Positions 22,836-32,167 of a DNA stretch of 64,000 nucleotides are shown here, one piece after another; the first letter of the stretch is position 1; every line of letters begins with the position of its first letter. This DNA is from Amaranthus tricolor (taxonomy: Eukaryota; Streptophyta; Magnoliopsida; Caryophyllales; Amaranthaceae). The stretch is taken from NCBI RefSeq assembly GCF_026212465.1, contig NC_080057.1:21381147-21445146 (forward strand), written 5' to 3'. Made by a program: the position numbers and the translations under genes. The notes beneath the pieces were generated by a model that saw only the letters and a list, made by a program, of their open reading frames with translations, was not told where the DNA came from and made no database searches.

Positions 22836-23434
22836 ACATGATCTACAAAATCAGATCAGTTTCTGTTTTTCGCAAAATCCCATTTCTCAAACCCTACTTC
22901 ACTCGACATTTCCACCTTCTCCCTCTAAAACCATTGATTCATTTCATCAAATCGTGCAATCCTCTTTCAATTTGGCACTTCAAAATTAGTGTGGAATACT
23001 ATAGCTTGCGCAAAGGTAAATTTTTTTGTGTTTTTTTGGTGTATATTTGGATTTTAGGGTTTTAACCAAATTTGTTTATTTTTTCAAATGTAGGTTTCTA
23101 GTTGTTAAATCAAGACTAATCTTAATCATCCATAAGCATTGAAGGTAACTTCTAATTGTTTTTATAGCTTTATGTTGGATTTTGAAGTAATGTTGTTGTA
23201 TTATTTGAATATTGTTAGAAAATGTTGATGTTGATGTTGGTATTAGAAATGTTATTTGTGAACTTATGAATTGATTTATTATTTGGATTATCTGTATTAT
23301 ATATGTATAAACTTAGCTACATTATGGATTTGAATAATTTGTAGACCAAAAAAGATTATAATCAAATGAATATAATGTACTTGTATGGACATGAGTTGAT
23401 GTTGATGTTGATTTTCTTTGTATTAATGTAGAAA

Positions 23435-23902
23435 ATGGCATCATTTCGCGTCACTATAGTATGTTTTTGGAATGGTTGTATTAGAGAAAATAATGGCAAA
23501 GTTCATTATGTTGGGGGAAGACGTAAGTTGTTTGCTTGCAATTCGAACATGGATTTGAACCACTTTAGACGTTTTATATCTTCTAAGATTGGATTGGACC
23601 CTACTAGAAGTACCGTAAATATAAGTTTTAAATATGCCTTGAGTGGAGAATTTATTGTTTTTCCTGTTGAGGATGATGAGGCTATAGATGCGATGTGGAA
23701 GCATTCAAAGTCCATCCAAATTCCCTCTTTGGAGTTATACGTAGAAGAAGTACCATTAGGGAATGTAGTTGCTTCTAATCCAACTCCTACCCCTATGCCT
23801 ATATTAACTCAGGAAACTGTAAATCCCGTCGTTTCTTCCGCATCTAATTGTCGTCGTTGTGGGAGAGAAGGTCATAACACTAGAACTTGTAACTCAAGGT
23901 AA
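23435..23902 (+). CDS. MURA N-terminal domain fused to a CCHC knuckle (155 aa)
   Basis: The ATG follows 'aatgtagaaa' and opens MASFRVTIVCFWNGCIRENN. Residues 1-110 look like the N-terminal (PB1-like) domain of MuDR-type transposases (HYVGGRRKLFACNSNMDLN, then FPVEDDEAIDAMWKHSKSIQ). A Pro/Thr linker follows. Residues 139-152 are CRRCGREGHNTRTC, a CX2CX4HX4C zinc knuckle with all four ligands (C139, C142, H147, C152). The MULE DDE domain and SWIM finger that normally lie between are absent, so this is an internally deleted transposase or a purpose-built DNA/RNA-binding protein. The stop TAA sits inside CAAG|GTAATA, a plausible splice donor. A 47-bp duplication follows at 23888-23981. Confidence 0.85.
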   Translation: MASFRVTIVCFWNGCIRENNGKVHYVGGRRKLFACNSNMDLNHFRRFISSKIGLDPTRSTVNISFKYALSGEFIVFPVEDDEAIDAMWKHSKSIQIPSLELYVEEVPLGNVVASNPTPTPMPILTQETVNPVVSSASNCRRCGREGHNTRTCNSR

Positions 23903-24008
23903 TATGTTATATATATTATTCTAGAATAATAATCTGTAACTCACGGTAATATGTTATATATATTTTATATTATTAACTAAAACTAACACGAACACAGCAG
24001 TAGAGGAG

Positions 24009-26039
24009 ATGGATCCAGCAGCTCTAGGACCCCTAGACCCTAGTGTGTTAACCATGCAGCATGAGCACAGGAGTACTCTTCTTTGGGATGCCCAGGTTAG
24101 TTTACGATAGTTATGATTTACATTTTACTATTGCGTACATACAAGTAACTTATATATATTTCAATATTCTTAGGTGTCTGATGTGGAAACGCTGGGCACT
24201 AGGCATCTAGATTCTGTTCCATGGGTGATCGATGATAGGATCATCCCATACTTAGAGCTAACGAGGTTATACGACTTTCACCTCGTAGCATACGGCAGAG
24301 TTGACCGTGCCATTATCACGGCACTGGTCGAGAGATAGCGTCAGGAGACGCATACATTTCATCTCCCTCTAGGTGAGGCTACCATCACATTGCTTGATGT
24401 ACCCTTACTAACGCGGCTTCCCATAGAGGGACGTGTCGTTTGTACAGGCGGACGCCAGCTATCAGGCTGGCGTGACATGGTGCATCGCATATTGGGAGAG
24501 CGCCCTCCACCGGAAGTGATCAGGGGGAGTGGTTTGCGATGCACATGGTTGGTTCAGACCTTCTCGCAACTCCCCGGAGATGCTGATGAGGGCACCATTT
24601 TGAGGTACGCCAAGGCGTACATCCTATATTTGATAGGTGCTGTGTTGTTTGCCGATAAAACAAGCAACCAAATACAGCTCCTATACTTAACATTACTTGA
24701 CGACCCGTGGGAGCACATCGCCGAGTATAGCTGGGGCTCCGCAGCCCTGGGATACTTGTACAGGAGGCTTTGTGGTGCTGCCCATAAGAACGTCAAAGAG
24801 ATTGCAGGACCACTAGTCATATTACAGATAATAACAATAACATTTAATTCTCATCAACATTTGGTTAATTACATACTAATTACATTTGCGATCGTTAGCT
24901 GTGGGCGTGGGAGCATATTCTTATCGGTCAACCTTACAGAACTGTTGGTCGTGGTGATACTGCTCCTCCACCACAACCAGGCCCAAATGTTGCGTACGGT
25001 TCGAGGTGGAATTTTGCCCGCCGGACGCGCAAGCACACCGGCAGCGATCTAGGATTCTACCGAGATCAATTAGACCTCCTACAACCCAACCAGGTAAACA
25101 TTTCAGTACTCATTAACATTAGTACAATTTAATCAACATATCACTTACCTTTTTCATAACATGTATTTTAGTTTTTGTGGGACCCATACCCAGCGGAAGC
25201 CTACGCAGCTGTACCCGAACACTCGGGGATTCATTCCGGGGCGTGGAGGGCTTCTGTGCCACTCATATGCTTCGACATTGTCGAAGTACATCAACCAGAG
25301 CGCGTAATGCGCCAATATGGGTTGGTACAGGGCATTCCACCGCCTTGTGACACTGAACCCCATCTGCACCTAATTTCGCGAAAAAATCAAGCCGGGGCAA
25401 ACTGGATGGAGATCAACGAGCGCCACATCGCTCGTTGGGATCATAGACTTGAGCTGCTGGCACAAGGTGCGCCGATCGATGTTGTCGGCGCACCTACTAC
25501 ACCTGACTATATGCCGTGGTTCCTCTCCATCACGCGCCGATGGATGACACCACGTGCCATCTTGGAAGCAGCACATTACGCACCTGCTGCGCCTACCATG
25601 ACCCAATTTGTAAGTCTTCATTTGCATTTATTTGATTAAGTTGCCAATTAAATAATAAAATGTTACATTATCTAAATATTAATTGCAGGCACAAGGTGCG
25701 GCAGACGTGATGCGGTACAGCCAGGAGGAGCTGGTGAGGAAGATTGCGCATGGCATGCTCTTCGGCTCACAGTTCCAGCACTTCATACCGGAAGTCGCTG
25801 CACAGCACTCACCAACTACCTCCCATACGCACATGGCATGCTCTCCTTCTTATGACTACCATTTGGAGGAGATGGATTATTCATATCCCGTTGACGCTAT
25901 GGGGACCTCGCAGGCTGGGCCATCACAGCCATCACAGTACCAGTCCCCTCCACTGCCAGAGCGTCACGCGAATGCCTCTTTCTATCGTAGAAGGCGAAGG
26001 AGACCAACTCAGTTGGATAAGGTAGATGAGGGTTCGTGA
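24009..26039 (+). pseudogene. Plant mobile domain (PMD) gene, five exons, two lesions
   Basis: All exon joins are in phase 0: 24009-24095, 24174-24827, 24899-25093, 25172-25609, 25689-26039 (575 codons with stop). It starts MDPAALGPLDPSVLTMQHEH. PMD hallmarks are the opening VPWVIDDRIIPYLELTRLYD, then LGEATITLLDVPLLTRLPIE, RYAKAYILYLIGAVLFADKT, YSWGSAALGYLYRRLCGA and LWAWEHILIGQPYR, ending in a Pro/Ser/Arg-rich tail. The family includes MAIN/MAIL1 and PP7 long-form relatives, nuclear proteins of plants, and PMDs are known inside TEs. Two defects are visible. TAG at 24336-24338 replaces what should be Trp (VER*RQETHTF). The donor after exon 2 reads AT instead of GT (24828-24829). Without readthrough and altered splicing no full protein is made. 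Calling it CDS would also be defensible because all other sites are clean. Confidence 0.8.
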
Positions 26040-26316
26040 GCGTTTACGATTACCTTTTGTGTATTTGGATCGACTGTGTACATATATATATATTTTAATT
26101 GACTTGTATATTTCACAAATTTGTATATATTTTGTTGTATATACATGTTTAATTACTTTATCATAGCCCCCAAACTTTGACTTATGAATGATCGGAGTTT
26201 TGGCGATGAATCATGCCGCCTTAAAGATACATCGACTTGTAATTACCTATTCTAATGTCTCTAGTGCAATTACAAGAAACAACAACTCAAAAATAAAGGA
26301 AAAAAAATTGATTAGC

Positions 26317-26388
26317 TGTTCGCAATTACTAACTGCGAACAGCTGTTTTGTCTTTTATAACTGTTCGCAGTTAGTAACTGCGAACAGC
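26317..26388. repeat. Right TIR palindrome array
   Basis: Two palindromes of the same core at 26317-26343 and 26362-26388, 45 bp apart, mirror those of the left TIR. Confidence 0.9.
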
Positions 26389-26544
26389 TCCAAACCATAG
26401 GTTTGGGGTTTTCACGCTTAGTTTTGGAAAAAGTTTGAATTATCGTTTATTCAATTAATTTTTTTTTTCGCTCACCTTTTTCAAAAATTCCGTTTGCCGC
26501 AACATGTCTTGTATGGATTAGGCCCAAAATGTCCAACAACCAAT

Positions 26545-26800
26545 TTAACTAAAAGTTTAAGCTGATGGTTGAGGTTTCAGAATTTGTTATATACTCTAAA
26601 CACGCCCCCTCACACGATAGCCCTTTGGATTTGAAGTGTGGATGAAACACAGGCCTCCTTATACTTGGCACTAAATATTCCACTTTAAATGAGGGGTGGT
26701 CGAAATTCGAACCCGTGACCTCTTTTTTCACTGACTCCTGATACCATATCAAAGAAGCAACTCAACAAACTCAACTCAACCACTTTAAATACGTTGGTAT
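26545..26800 (-). repeat. SINE-like repeat, minus orientation
   Basis: Reversed, it reads 'gatatggtatcaggagtcag', then 'gaggtcacgggttcgaattt' (good Pol III B box ggttcgaattt), and ends 'gagtatataacaaattctg' and 'aaccatcagcttaaactttt', as in the plus-strand copy near 17.2 kb. The tRNA-like head and shared tail support a SINE. Confidence 0.5.
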
Positions 26801-27140
26801 CCGAGCCAATGGTTCGATCAAAAATTAAAAATGATAGGTTCGAAAAGAATGGCATTCCTACCTTAATTGAATACTCCCACATGTGAATTTGATGAGGGTT
26901 CGCATATGAGGGAGGGTGTTGGGATGATTTATCCCACATCGACAAATTGAACATAGTGTGCACATTTTATAAGTTATTGGAGTCTTTCCTCCCATTGCAT
27001 ATGGTTTTGGGATAATATATAAATCCTTGACTTATGAAGTGTGTGCACCTCGTGTCTCCCCGTTGATGTGCTGAGAATGGCATTGACAATAAGTCCAGTC
27101 TAATTTAACACAAAATGTCCAAATTTATGGAAGTGTCTGA
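26801..27140. other. Non-coding spacer with a dispersed repeat
   Basis: It contains the 'gttgggatgatttatcccac ... cccattgcatatggttttgg' repeat (about 26918-27010), related to that near 19.4 kb. No gene. Confidence 0.35.
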
Positions 27141-27499
27141 TAAAAATTTGAAATGGATAAGCCAAATTATTAAAAAAAAATCGTAAGATCGAAATTAACT
27201 TATTTCGAAATGTAAGCACCTTAAGCCCCAGACCTCAAGTTGGGTGTTGTTCGCAGTTACTAACAACGAACAGCTGATTTGCTCAAAAAAAAAAGCCAAC
27301 AGCTCTGTTCACAGTTAGTAAGTGCGAACAACTCCTTTAGCTTTTTTTTTAATCAAATCCTTTATTCGCAGTTAGTAAGAGCGAGCAGACCCATGCCTCA
27401 GGTTTAGAAATTATGCACTTACTTTTGAAAATAAGTTGATTTTGATCTTATTCTATTAACTTTTTTTTAATAGTTCGGCTTATCTATTATCAAAGTTTC
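27141..27499. mobile_element. Mutator-type MITE with palindrome array, 359 bp
   Basis: Near-duplicate nonamers agtgtctga (27132-27140) and agtgtctca (27500-27508) flank TIRs of about 110 bp: left ...GGATAAGCCAAATTATT, right reversed ...AGATAAGCCGAACTATT. Both continue to '(t)aagatc(g/a)aaa(t)tcaactta'. The centre holds three degenerate copies of the GTTCGCAGTTA palindrome at 27248, 27305 and 27362 (57-bp period). It is related in design to the PMD-MULE 650 bp away but is shorter and non-coding. Confidence 0.75.
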
Positions 27500-27508
27500 A
27501 GTGTCTCA

Positions 27509-27914
27509 TAAGACATCCGTAACTTAGGCCCAAATCCTATATGGTATTCTTATAAGGTCCATTGATTACCTTGTGTCCTAAGGTAAGTTACACTAGGAAA
27601 GATATCATCCACCAACTTGGATCTAGTAATGAATAGATAAGTAGTGTAGTAGGAAAACATTGTGGAAATCATGAGAGGAGGTCATTCAAGTATCTAACCT
27701 AATTCCTTAGTCCTTACTATAAATACTAGCATGTTCATCGATATCAGTAGGTACGCATTACTATTTTTCTTGAAAACATTAGCTTCCAAAAAGTGTTCAG
27801 GTATCTATTACGTCTTCACAAAATTAAATAAATCCTAGTATGGAACCTCCAAGTTAAAGCCTATAGTGCACTTAAAATCAGGCTATTTAGGTACTCCAAT
27901 TGATATAAGTACTA
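27509..27914. other. Spacer, possible LTR remnant
   Basis: No gene. 'ctataaatactagcatg' (about 27720) resembles a promoter within an LTR, but no boundaries can be seen. Confidence 0.25.
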
Positions 27915-27968
27915 ACTCAATGAAGAACGAGCTAAGGATCGACAAATAAATCTCAGTCATAATCATAG

Positions 27969-28233
27969 TGTAACGCCCCCACCCCTCGGACCGCTGGTGA
28001 CTACTCATGGAGACTATTCTCACAGACCAATACAAGTCTTTCCAGCGCACTTTGGCCTCACTCGTGCGCGCCCGGGAAAACTACCCAGGAGGTCACCCAT
28101 CCTAAGATTGTTCCCCACCAAGCAAGCTTAACTGTGGAGTTCTTAGCAAATGGGCTCCCATGAAAAGAAGATGTATGTTGTTGATATGAGTAGTCTATTA
28201 ATCCTTTTTAAAGCTTAATTCTAAGATATTACA
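27969..28233 (-). mobile_element. Cassandra (TRIM) solo LTR, 265 bp
   Basis: The plus strand starts TGTAACGCCCCCACCCC and ends AAGATATTACA. Reversed, it reads TGTAATATC... to ...GGGGGCGTTACA, the Cassandra LTR layout. Flanking pentamers are catag (27964-27968) and cacag (28234-28238), one mismatch. No primer site or second LTR follows, so this is a solo LTR. It is inserted in the tandem repeat around 27915-28375. Confidence 0.85.
28070..28165 (-). other. 5S rRNA-like domain within the Cassandra LTR
   Basis: Reversed, the segment contains 'aactccacagttaagcttgc', 'ttggtggggaacaatcttag' and 'gatgggtgacctcctgggta', corresponding to the 5S rRNA internal promoter and 3' half. It is the diverged 5S-derived Pol III promoter kept by Cassandra LTRs, not a functional 5S gene. 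Confidence 0.85.
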
Positions 28234-28375
28234 CACAGTTACAATCATAGGTATACTCAATGAAGAACGAGTTAAGAATTAATAAATATGTAAATTTCAG
28301 TTACAATCGTAGTTACAATCTCAAAATATACTTAGTGAATAACGAGATAAGAATTAGTAAATAAATCTCTCACCA

Positions 28376-29167
28376 GCCTGACATCCAACCCGATTTGAAT
28401 CCAATCATTACTAATCCTTATTGTGTCCAACATTAGACAAGGCCAGATATTATTAGATATGATTTGATCGATGATGAGTGTTGCTGATCGAACCCATTTT
28501 CCAAGGGATTTGCTTTTGTAAGTGATGCTTATACACTCAATGGATTTCCATCTAAAGTAAGTAACATGAGCAACTTCTTAATCCATAATCCAATTAATTT
28601 ACAAGTGTAAATCAAATCTAATCTCATATGATCAATCATCAAACACATAAAAAGTTTCTAAATTAAAAGATATTATATATGAAAAAATAAGGAATATTTT
28701 TGATAATTAGTGAGCATAAATAAAATTAAGTCACCTGAGAATTATAGGGTAGTGTCTGATCTCTGATCCACACCACACCAACACGTCAGAACTGCTCCAT
28801 AATTGTCCTCTTCTTTCTATTATTGCAAACAGACCAAAAGTAGCAGAAAAATTTTTAAATTATTAAATCATTATTATTAATTATTAATAATAATTATGAT
28901 AATGTCTGAATATAATTGGTACTTATACTTACTAGTTTATTTATTCCTACTTGGTTCTGAATCTGATGAGAAGAGATTCACAACTAAACCCAGCAATGAG
29001 AGATCCACATAAAAGAAAATAATTGAAAAGAAAAAGAATTAAGAGGGTAATTGAAAGAAAGGAAGATTGAAAATTCATGGAGGATTAACTATTTGCTGCC
29101 ATTTTTTTTATGTGGGTAGACTTTACTCTGAAAGTCGTCTTGACCCAGTCTTTTTTTTTGGAGATTG
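28376..29167. other. Non-coding spacer
   Basis: No gene recognised. AT-rich with short (aat)n stretches near 28860. Confidence 0.4.
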
Positions 29168-29337
29168 TGTTATGAGTTGCTTGAAGGAAATAATAATGCG
29201 GAAATTAAGTATTTGATCAGTGAATACTGATTTTGTATTAATTAATCAAGACACAATAGCTCCTATTTATACAAAAAGTAAGAGAACTAATCTAGGATAC
29301 AAAATAATATTATTTCTTAAATATATAATTTCCTACA
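29168..29337 (-). repeat. 3' LTR of a decayed copia element
   Basis: The plus strand reads TGTTATGAG...TTTCCTACA (170 bp). On the minus strand it is preceded by the purine tract TTGAGGGAGAG, the polypurine primer of copia 3' ends. Confidence 0.65.
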
Positions 29338-29960
29338 CTCTCCCTCAAGTTAGGTCTTTGGATCACCAATACCTAACTTGCATAATGTTTGCTCAAAGGC
29401 TTCTGAAGTAACTGCCTTTGTAAGAATATTCGCCAACTGATCTTTTGATCATATAAAGGGAATGCTTATGATCTTCTTCTCAAGTTTTTACTTTATGAAA
29501 TGACTATCGATCTCAACATGCTTGGTGCAATCATGTTGAACTGGATTTTGAAAGATACTGATTGCTACTTCATTATCACAAAACAATTTTGCAAGCCTTC
29601 TTCTGTGGGAAGTGTAGTTCACTCAGGAGCTTCTGTATCCATATGATCTCAGTTATTCCTTTAGCAATGCCACGAAACTCTGCCTCTACACTTGATAAAG
29701 CAACCATCTTTTGTTTTTTGCTTTTTCATGTCACCAGATTTCCTCCAATCAATGTGAAGTATCCTGAAGTGGATTTTCTATCATCACGATTTCCTGCCCA
29801 GTCTGCATCTGTGTAAGCCATAAGGTTTAAGTGATTATTTTTCCTGAATATGATGCCCTTGCTGCTTGTACCTTTCAGGTACCTCAAAAGCCTCATAACT
29901 GCTGTCATATGTTGTATTTATGGTTGATGCATAAACATGCTCACTACTCCAACAACATAT
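29338..29960 (-). pseudogene. Copia RNase H fragment
   Basis: On the minus strand AVMRLLRYLKGTSSKGIIFR, NLMAYTDADWAGNRDDRKST and SSVEAEFRGIAKG are the C-terminal RNase H region of copia pol, ending near FEQTLCKLGIGDP before the LTR. TGA replaces the Trp after GGNLVT, and further stops and frameshifts follow. The upstream part was removed or displaced where a CACTA end begins at 29961. Confidence 0.85.
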
Positions 29961-30200
29961 CACTAGTGGAAAAAAGTCAAGTGCTGCGGTTTTATGGCCC
30001 TTATATGCTGCAGTTTTGACCCCAAGCATTTGTGTTAGCAGCAGGTAGAAAATAATAAATGTTGTGGTTCAAAAACGCAGCAAAAAAGGCATTATATGTT
30101 GGGGAGCATATAATGTGCTTTTTTTTTTAATTTACAAAAGCACAATATATGTTGCGGTTCTTGGGAAACCATAGCATATAATGTGCTTTTTTTTTTTGTT
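29961..30200 (+). mobile_element. Terminus of a CACTA (En/Spm) element
   Basis: CACTAGTGGAAAAAAG begins at 29961. Subterminal repeats follow in both orientations: 'tgctgcggttttatgg', 'atatgctgcagttttg', 'atgttgtggtt', 'gcatataatgtgctttttt'. That combination is a CACTA end. The opposite end was not found. Confidence 0.65.
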
Positions 30201-30337
30201 TTTTTTCATTTTATTAACAAACCAAAACATTATATTCATTTTATTAACGACCTTTCTGTTCCTAACAGACCAGGTAGTCACAATTGATTGTCATTTCTCT
30301 TCAAATTCGTTGAGTGTAGAACTTTCAACCAAGGGGT

Positions 30338-31490
30338 TCAATCTACTTTTCCTGAATACACCTGCCCTTGTTGATTTCTTTTCCCGCCACACAACTTGTC
30401 GACCATGTTCTCAACGTCGTTGGCAATATACCATATGCATAACAAATGTCGCACATCTATATTAAACACAACATTGAACATAATTAAGACATATTCAATA
30501 AAGAGAACGACAATAATTAATCGACAAAACCTTTTTACCTGGGAGGACGTCATGAATACCTGCAGATAAACCCTCATCTCGATCAGTGACAATGACGCTA
30601 GGAGTCTGAGCTGTGCCAAAAATATCTCTCAATCCCTGTAACACCCACGAATATGACACAACCGCCTCATCTCACATCAAACAGAACGCAACCAAGAAGT
30701 TGTGATTACTTGGCGTCATTCCGATTACTTCACATAATGGCCACTTTTGTTTGTGTGTTTTGTACATTGTATCTATTAACACAACATACGGCCACGTATG
30801 TATCATTTAGATTGAGGTAGAATTTGCAACTAAAAATCTGCTCAAATCCCCTTCACTATCCAAGTCTGTCCAAACCACATAATTATGCTCTGTGGCCATA
30901 TAAAGACAGTGTTGAAGGGAAGTCCTACCCTCCATCTCTTCTCTTCTAATTGACTGTGTAATATTGTATATTTGATTCATACTAGTAAAAAAACCAGGAA
31001 AATTTTCTCTAATTGAAGTCATGATAAAGGCAGGTTGCATGCCGGTTGCACTAAGCTGTAGTATGTGCTGCCGAATATCTACATTTAACCTATTTTCCCT
31101 TACATGACCATCTCTGTACAATAAAAATCGGTAGTTATGTCTACCTTTTTCCCCAGGATACCCCTCACCGTTCAAGGTCTTTCTCCTGGTTTACGACTAC
31201 TTGCTACAATCATAAATTTACACCGACATGTTCTACTTTTAGAACCAGGTCGGGCAGCATTATCTAGGTTATGCAAATCACTTCTAATATTACCATAGCG
31301 ATGACATCTTAAATACAAACTAACTCTAAAACGTCCTTTTATTTATAAGAAGCACGTGTAAATTGAAAACCAATTGTTATTGATATCTCATCGGCCCAAT
31401 TACATATGTAATTCATCTACGGAATCAAATTCCCTATCCGTAACAAATCTACCAGAGTAATCAACATTGTCTCTTAAGTTTTCAAAGTCC
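30338..31490 (-). pseudogene. FAR1-like / MULE transposase remnant
   Basis: Reading right to left: a FAR1-type N-terminal zinc domain (GRFRVSLYLRCHRYGNIRSD, then SRTCRCKFMIVASSRKPGER), a linker with HGHVRENRLN-like text and ANFPG-type motifs (SIRENFPGFFTSMNQIYNIT), then the MULE DDE domain (YVVLIDTMYKTHKQKWPLCE, VIGMTPSNHNFLVAFCLM, TPSVIVTDRDEGLSAGIHDV, LLCIWYIANDVENMVDKLCG). Several stops and frame changes separate the pieces, so it is dead. It may descend from a FAR1/Jittery-type MULE; its TIRs are not identifiable. Confidence 0.75.
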
Positions 31491-31766
31491 TGCAAATTTA
31501 AAATATGAAATAAACCATACATTTGCTTATTAAAAAATATAATTTACTTCAATAATTAATATTATAATAATAACAATACAAAATATAAAATAAAATAATT
31601 GTAATAATAAAACAAATTAATGTTAAATAATAAGAAAATAATAATAATATATCATTATAAATTATTTAAATTAATAATAAGAAAATAATAATAATATTAA
31701 TAATATAAATTATAAATTATTTAAATTAATAATAATAATAATAATAATAATAACAATAATAATAAC

Positions 31767-31852
<86 letters not shown>

Positions 31853-31868
31853 CGACGACAACGACGAC

Positions 31869-31918
<50 letters not shown>

Positions 31919-32107
31919 CGACGACAACGACGACAATAATAATAATAATAATAAGAAAATAATAATAAATTACAAAATAATAATAATATAAATAATTTAC
32001 TACAACGTATATTAAATAATAATAATATAAATTACTAAATAAATAAAAAATTATTTATATAATTTACATAATAATAATGTAAATAATTTTAAAAAATAAA
32101 AAAAAGA
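31491..32107. repeat. AT-rich tract with an interrupted (AAT)n microsatellite
   Basis: Continuous AAT/ATA repeats run about 31725-31950. The block 'aacaacgacgacaacgacga' is inserted twice (about 31848 and 31912), so the array was itself duplicated by about 65 bp. The open frame of poly-Leu/Ile over it is an artefact. Confidence 0.85.
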
Positions 32108-32167
32108 GGAGTCGCACAAAACGTGCGAGTGGACCACGGAGGAGTCGCACGTTTGTGCGACTCCTCC
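32108..32167. repeat. GC-rich palindrome pair
   Basis: 32138-32167 is a hairpin: 13-bp perfect arms of GGAGGAGTCGCAC around GTTT. A diverged partial copy, 'gaggagtcgcacaaaacgtg', precedes it at 32108. It is sharply different from the AT-rich surroundings and may be a TE subterminal motif. Confidence 0.8.

Larger units (their letters stand above)
22618..26490 (+). mobile_element. Complete Mutator-like element carrying a PMD gene, 3873 bp
   Basis: Flanked by a perfect 9-bp duplication cgtttgccg (22609-22617 and 26491-26499), the MULE signature. The terminal inverted repeats are about 170 bp: left AAATTTTAGAAATTGTTGAG, right (reversed) GAATTTTTGAAAAAGGTGAG. Both continue through a run of A, 'attaattaaataaacga' or 'attaattgaataaacga', and '(c/g)aaagc/..ttggagctgttcgca' into palindrome arrays. 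Inside are a 155-aa MURA-N-terminus/CCHC ORF and a five-exon plant mobile domain gene, both rightward. No MURA catalytic (DDE) domain is present, so transposition must have used a transposase in trans. Insertion looks recent because the duplication is unmutated. Confidence 0.9.
27915..28375. repeat. Degenerate tandem repeat split by the Cassandra LTR
   Basis: Copies of 'ctcaatgaagaacgag(c/t)taag' begin at about 27915 and 28257. A third, 'cttagtgaataacgagataa', begins at about 28330. Each is followed by 'aataaat.tctca' type sequence. Confidence 0.6.

Noticed and set aside
28070..28165. 5S rRNA gene
   Set aside because: Diverged and embedded in a Cassandra LTR with TG...CA-type ends, so it is a TE component.
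31721..31936. Poly-leucine ORF on the minus strand
   Set aside because: Direct product of the (AAT)n microsatellite.
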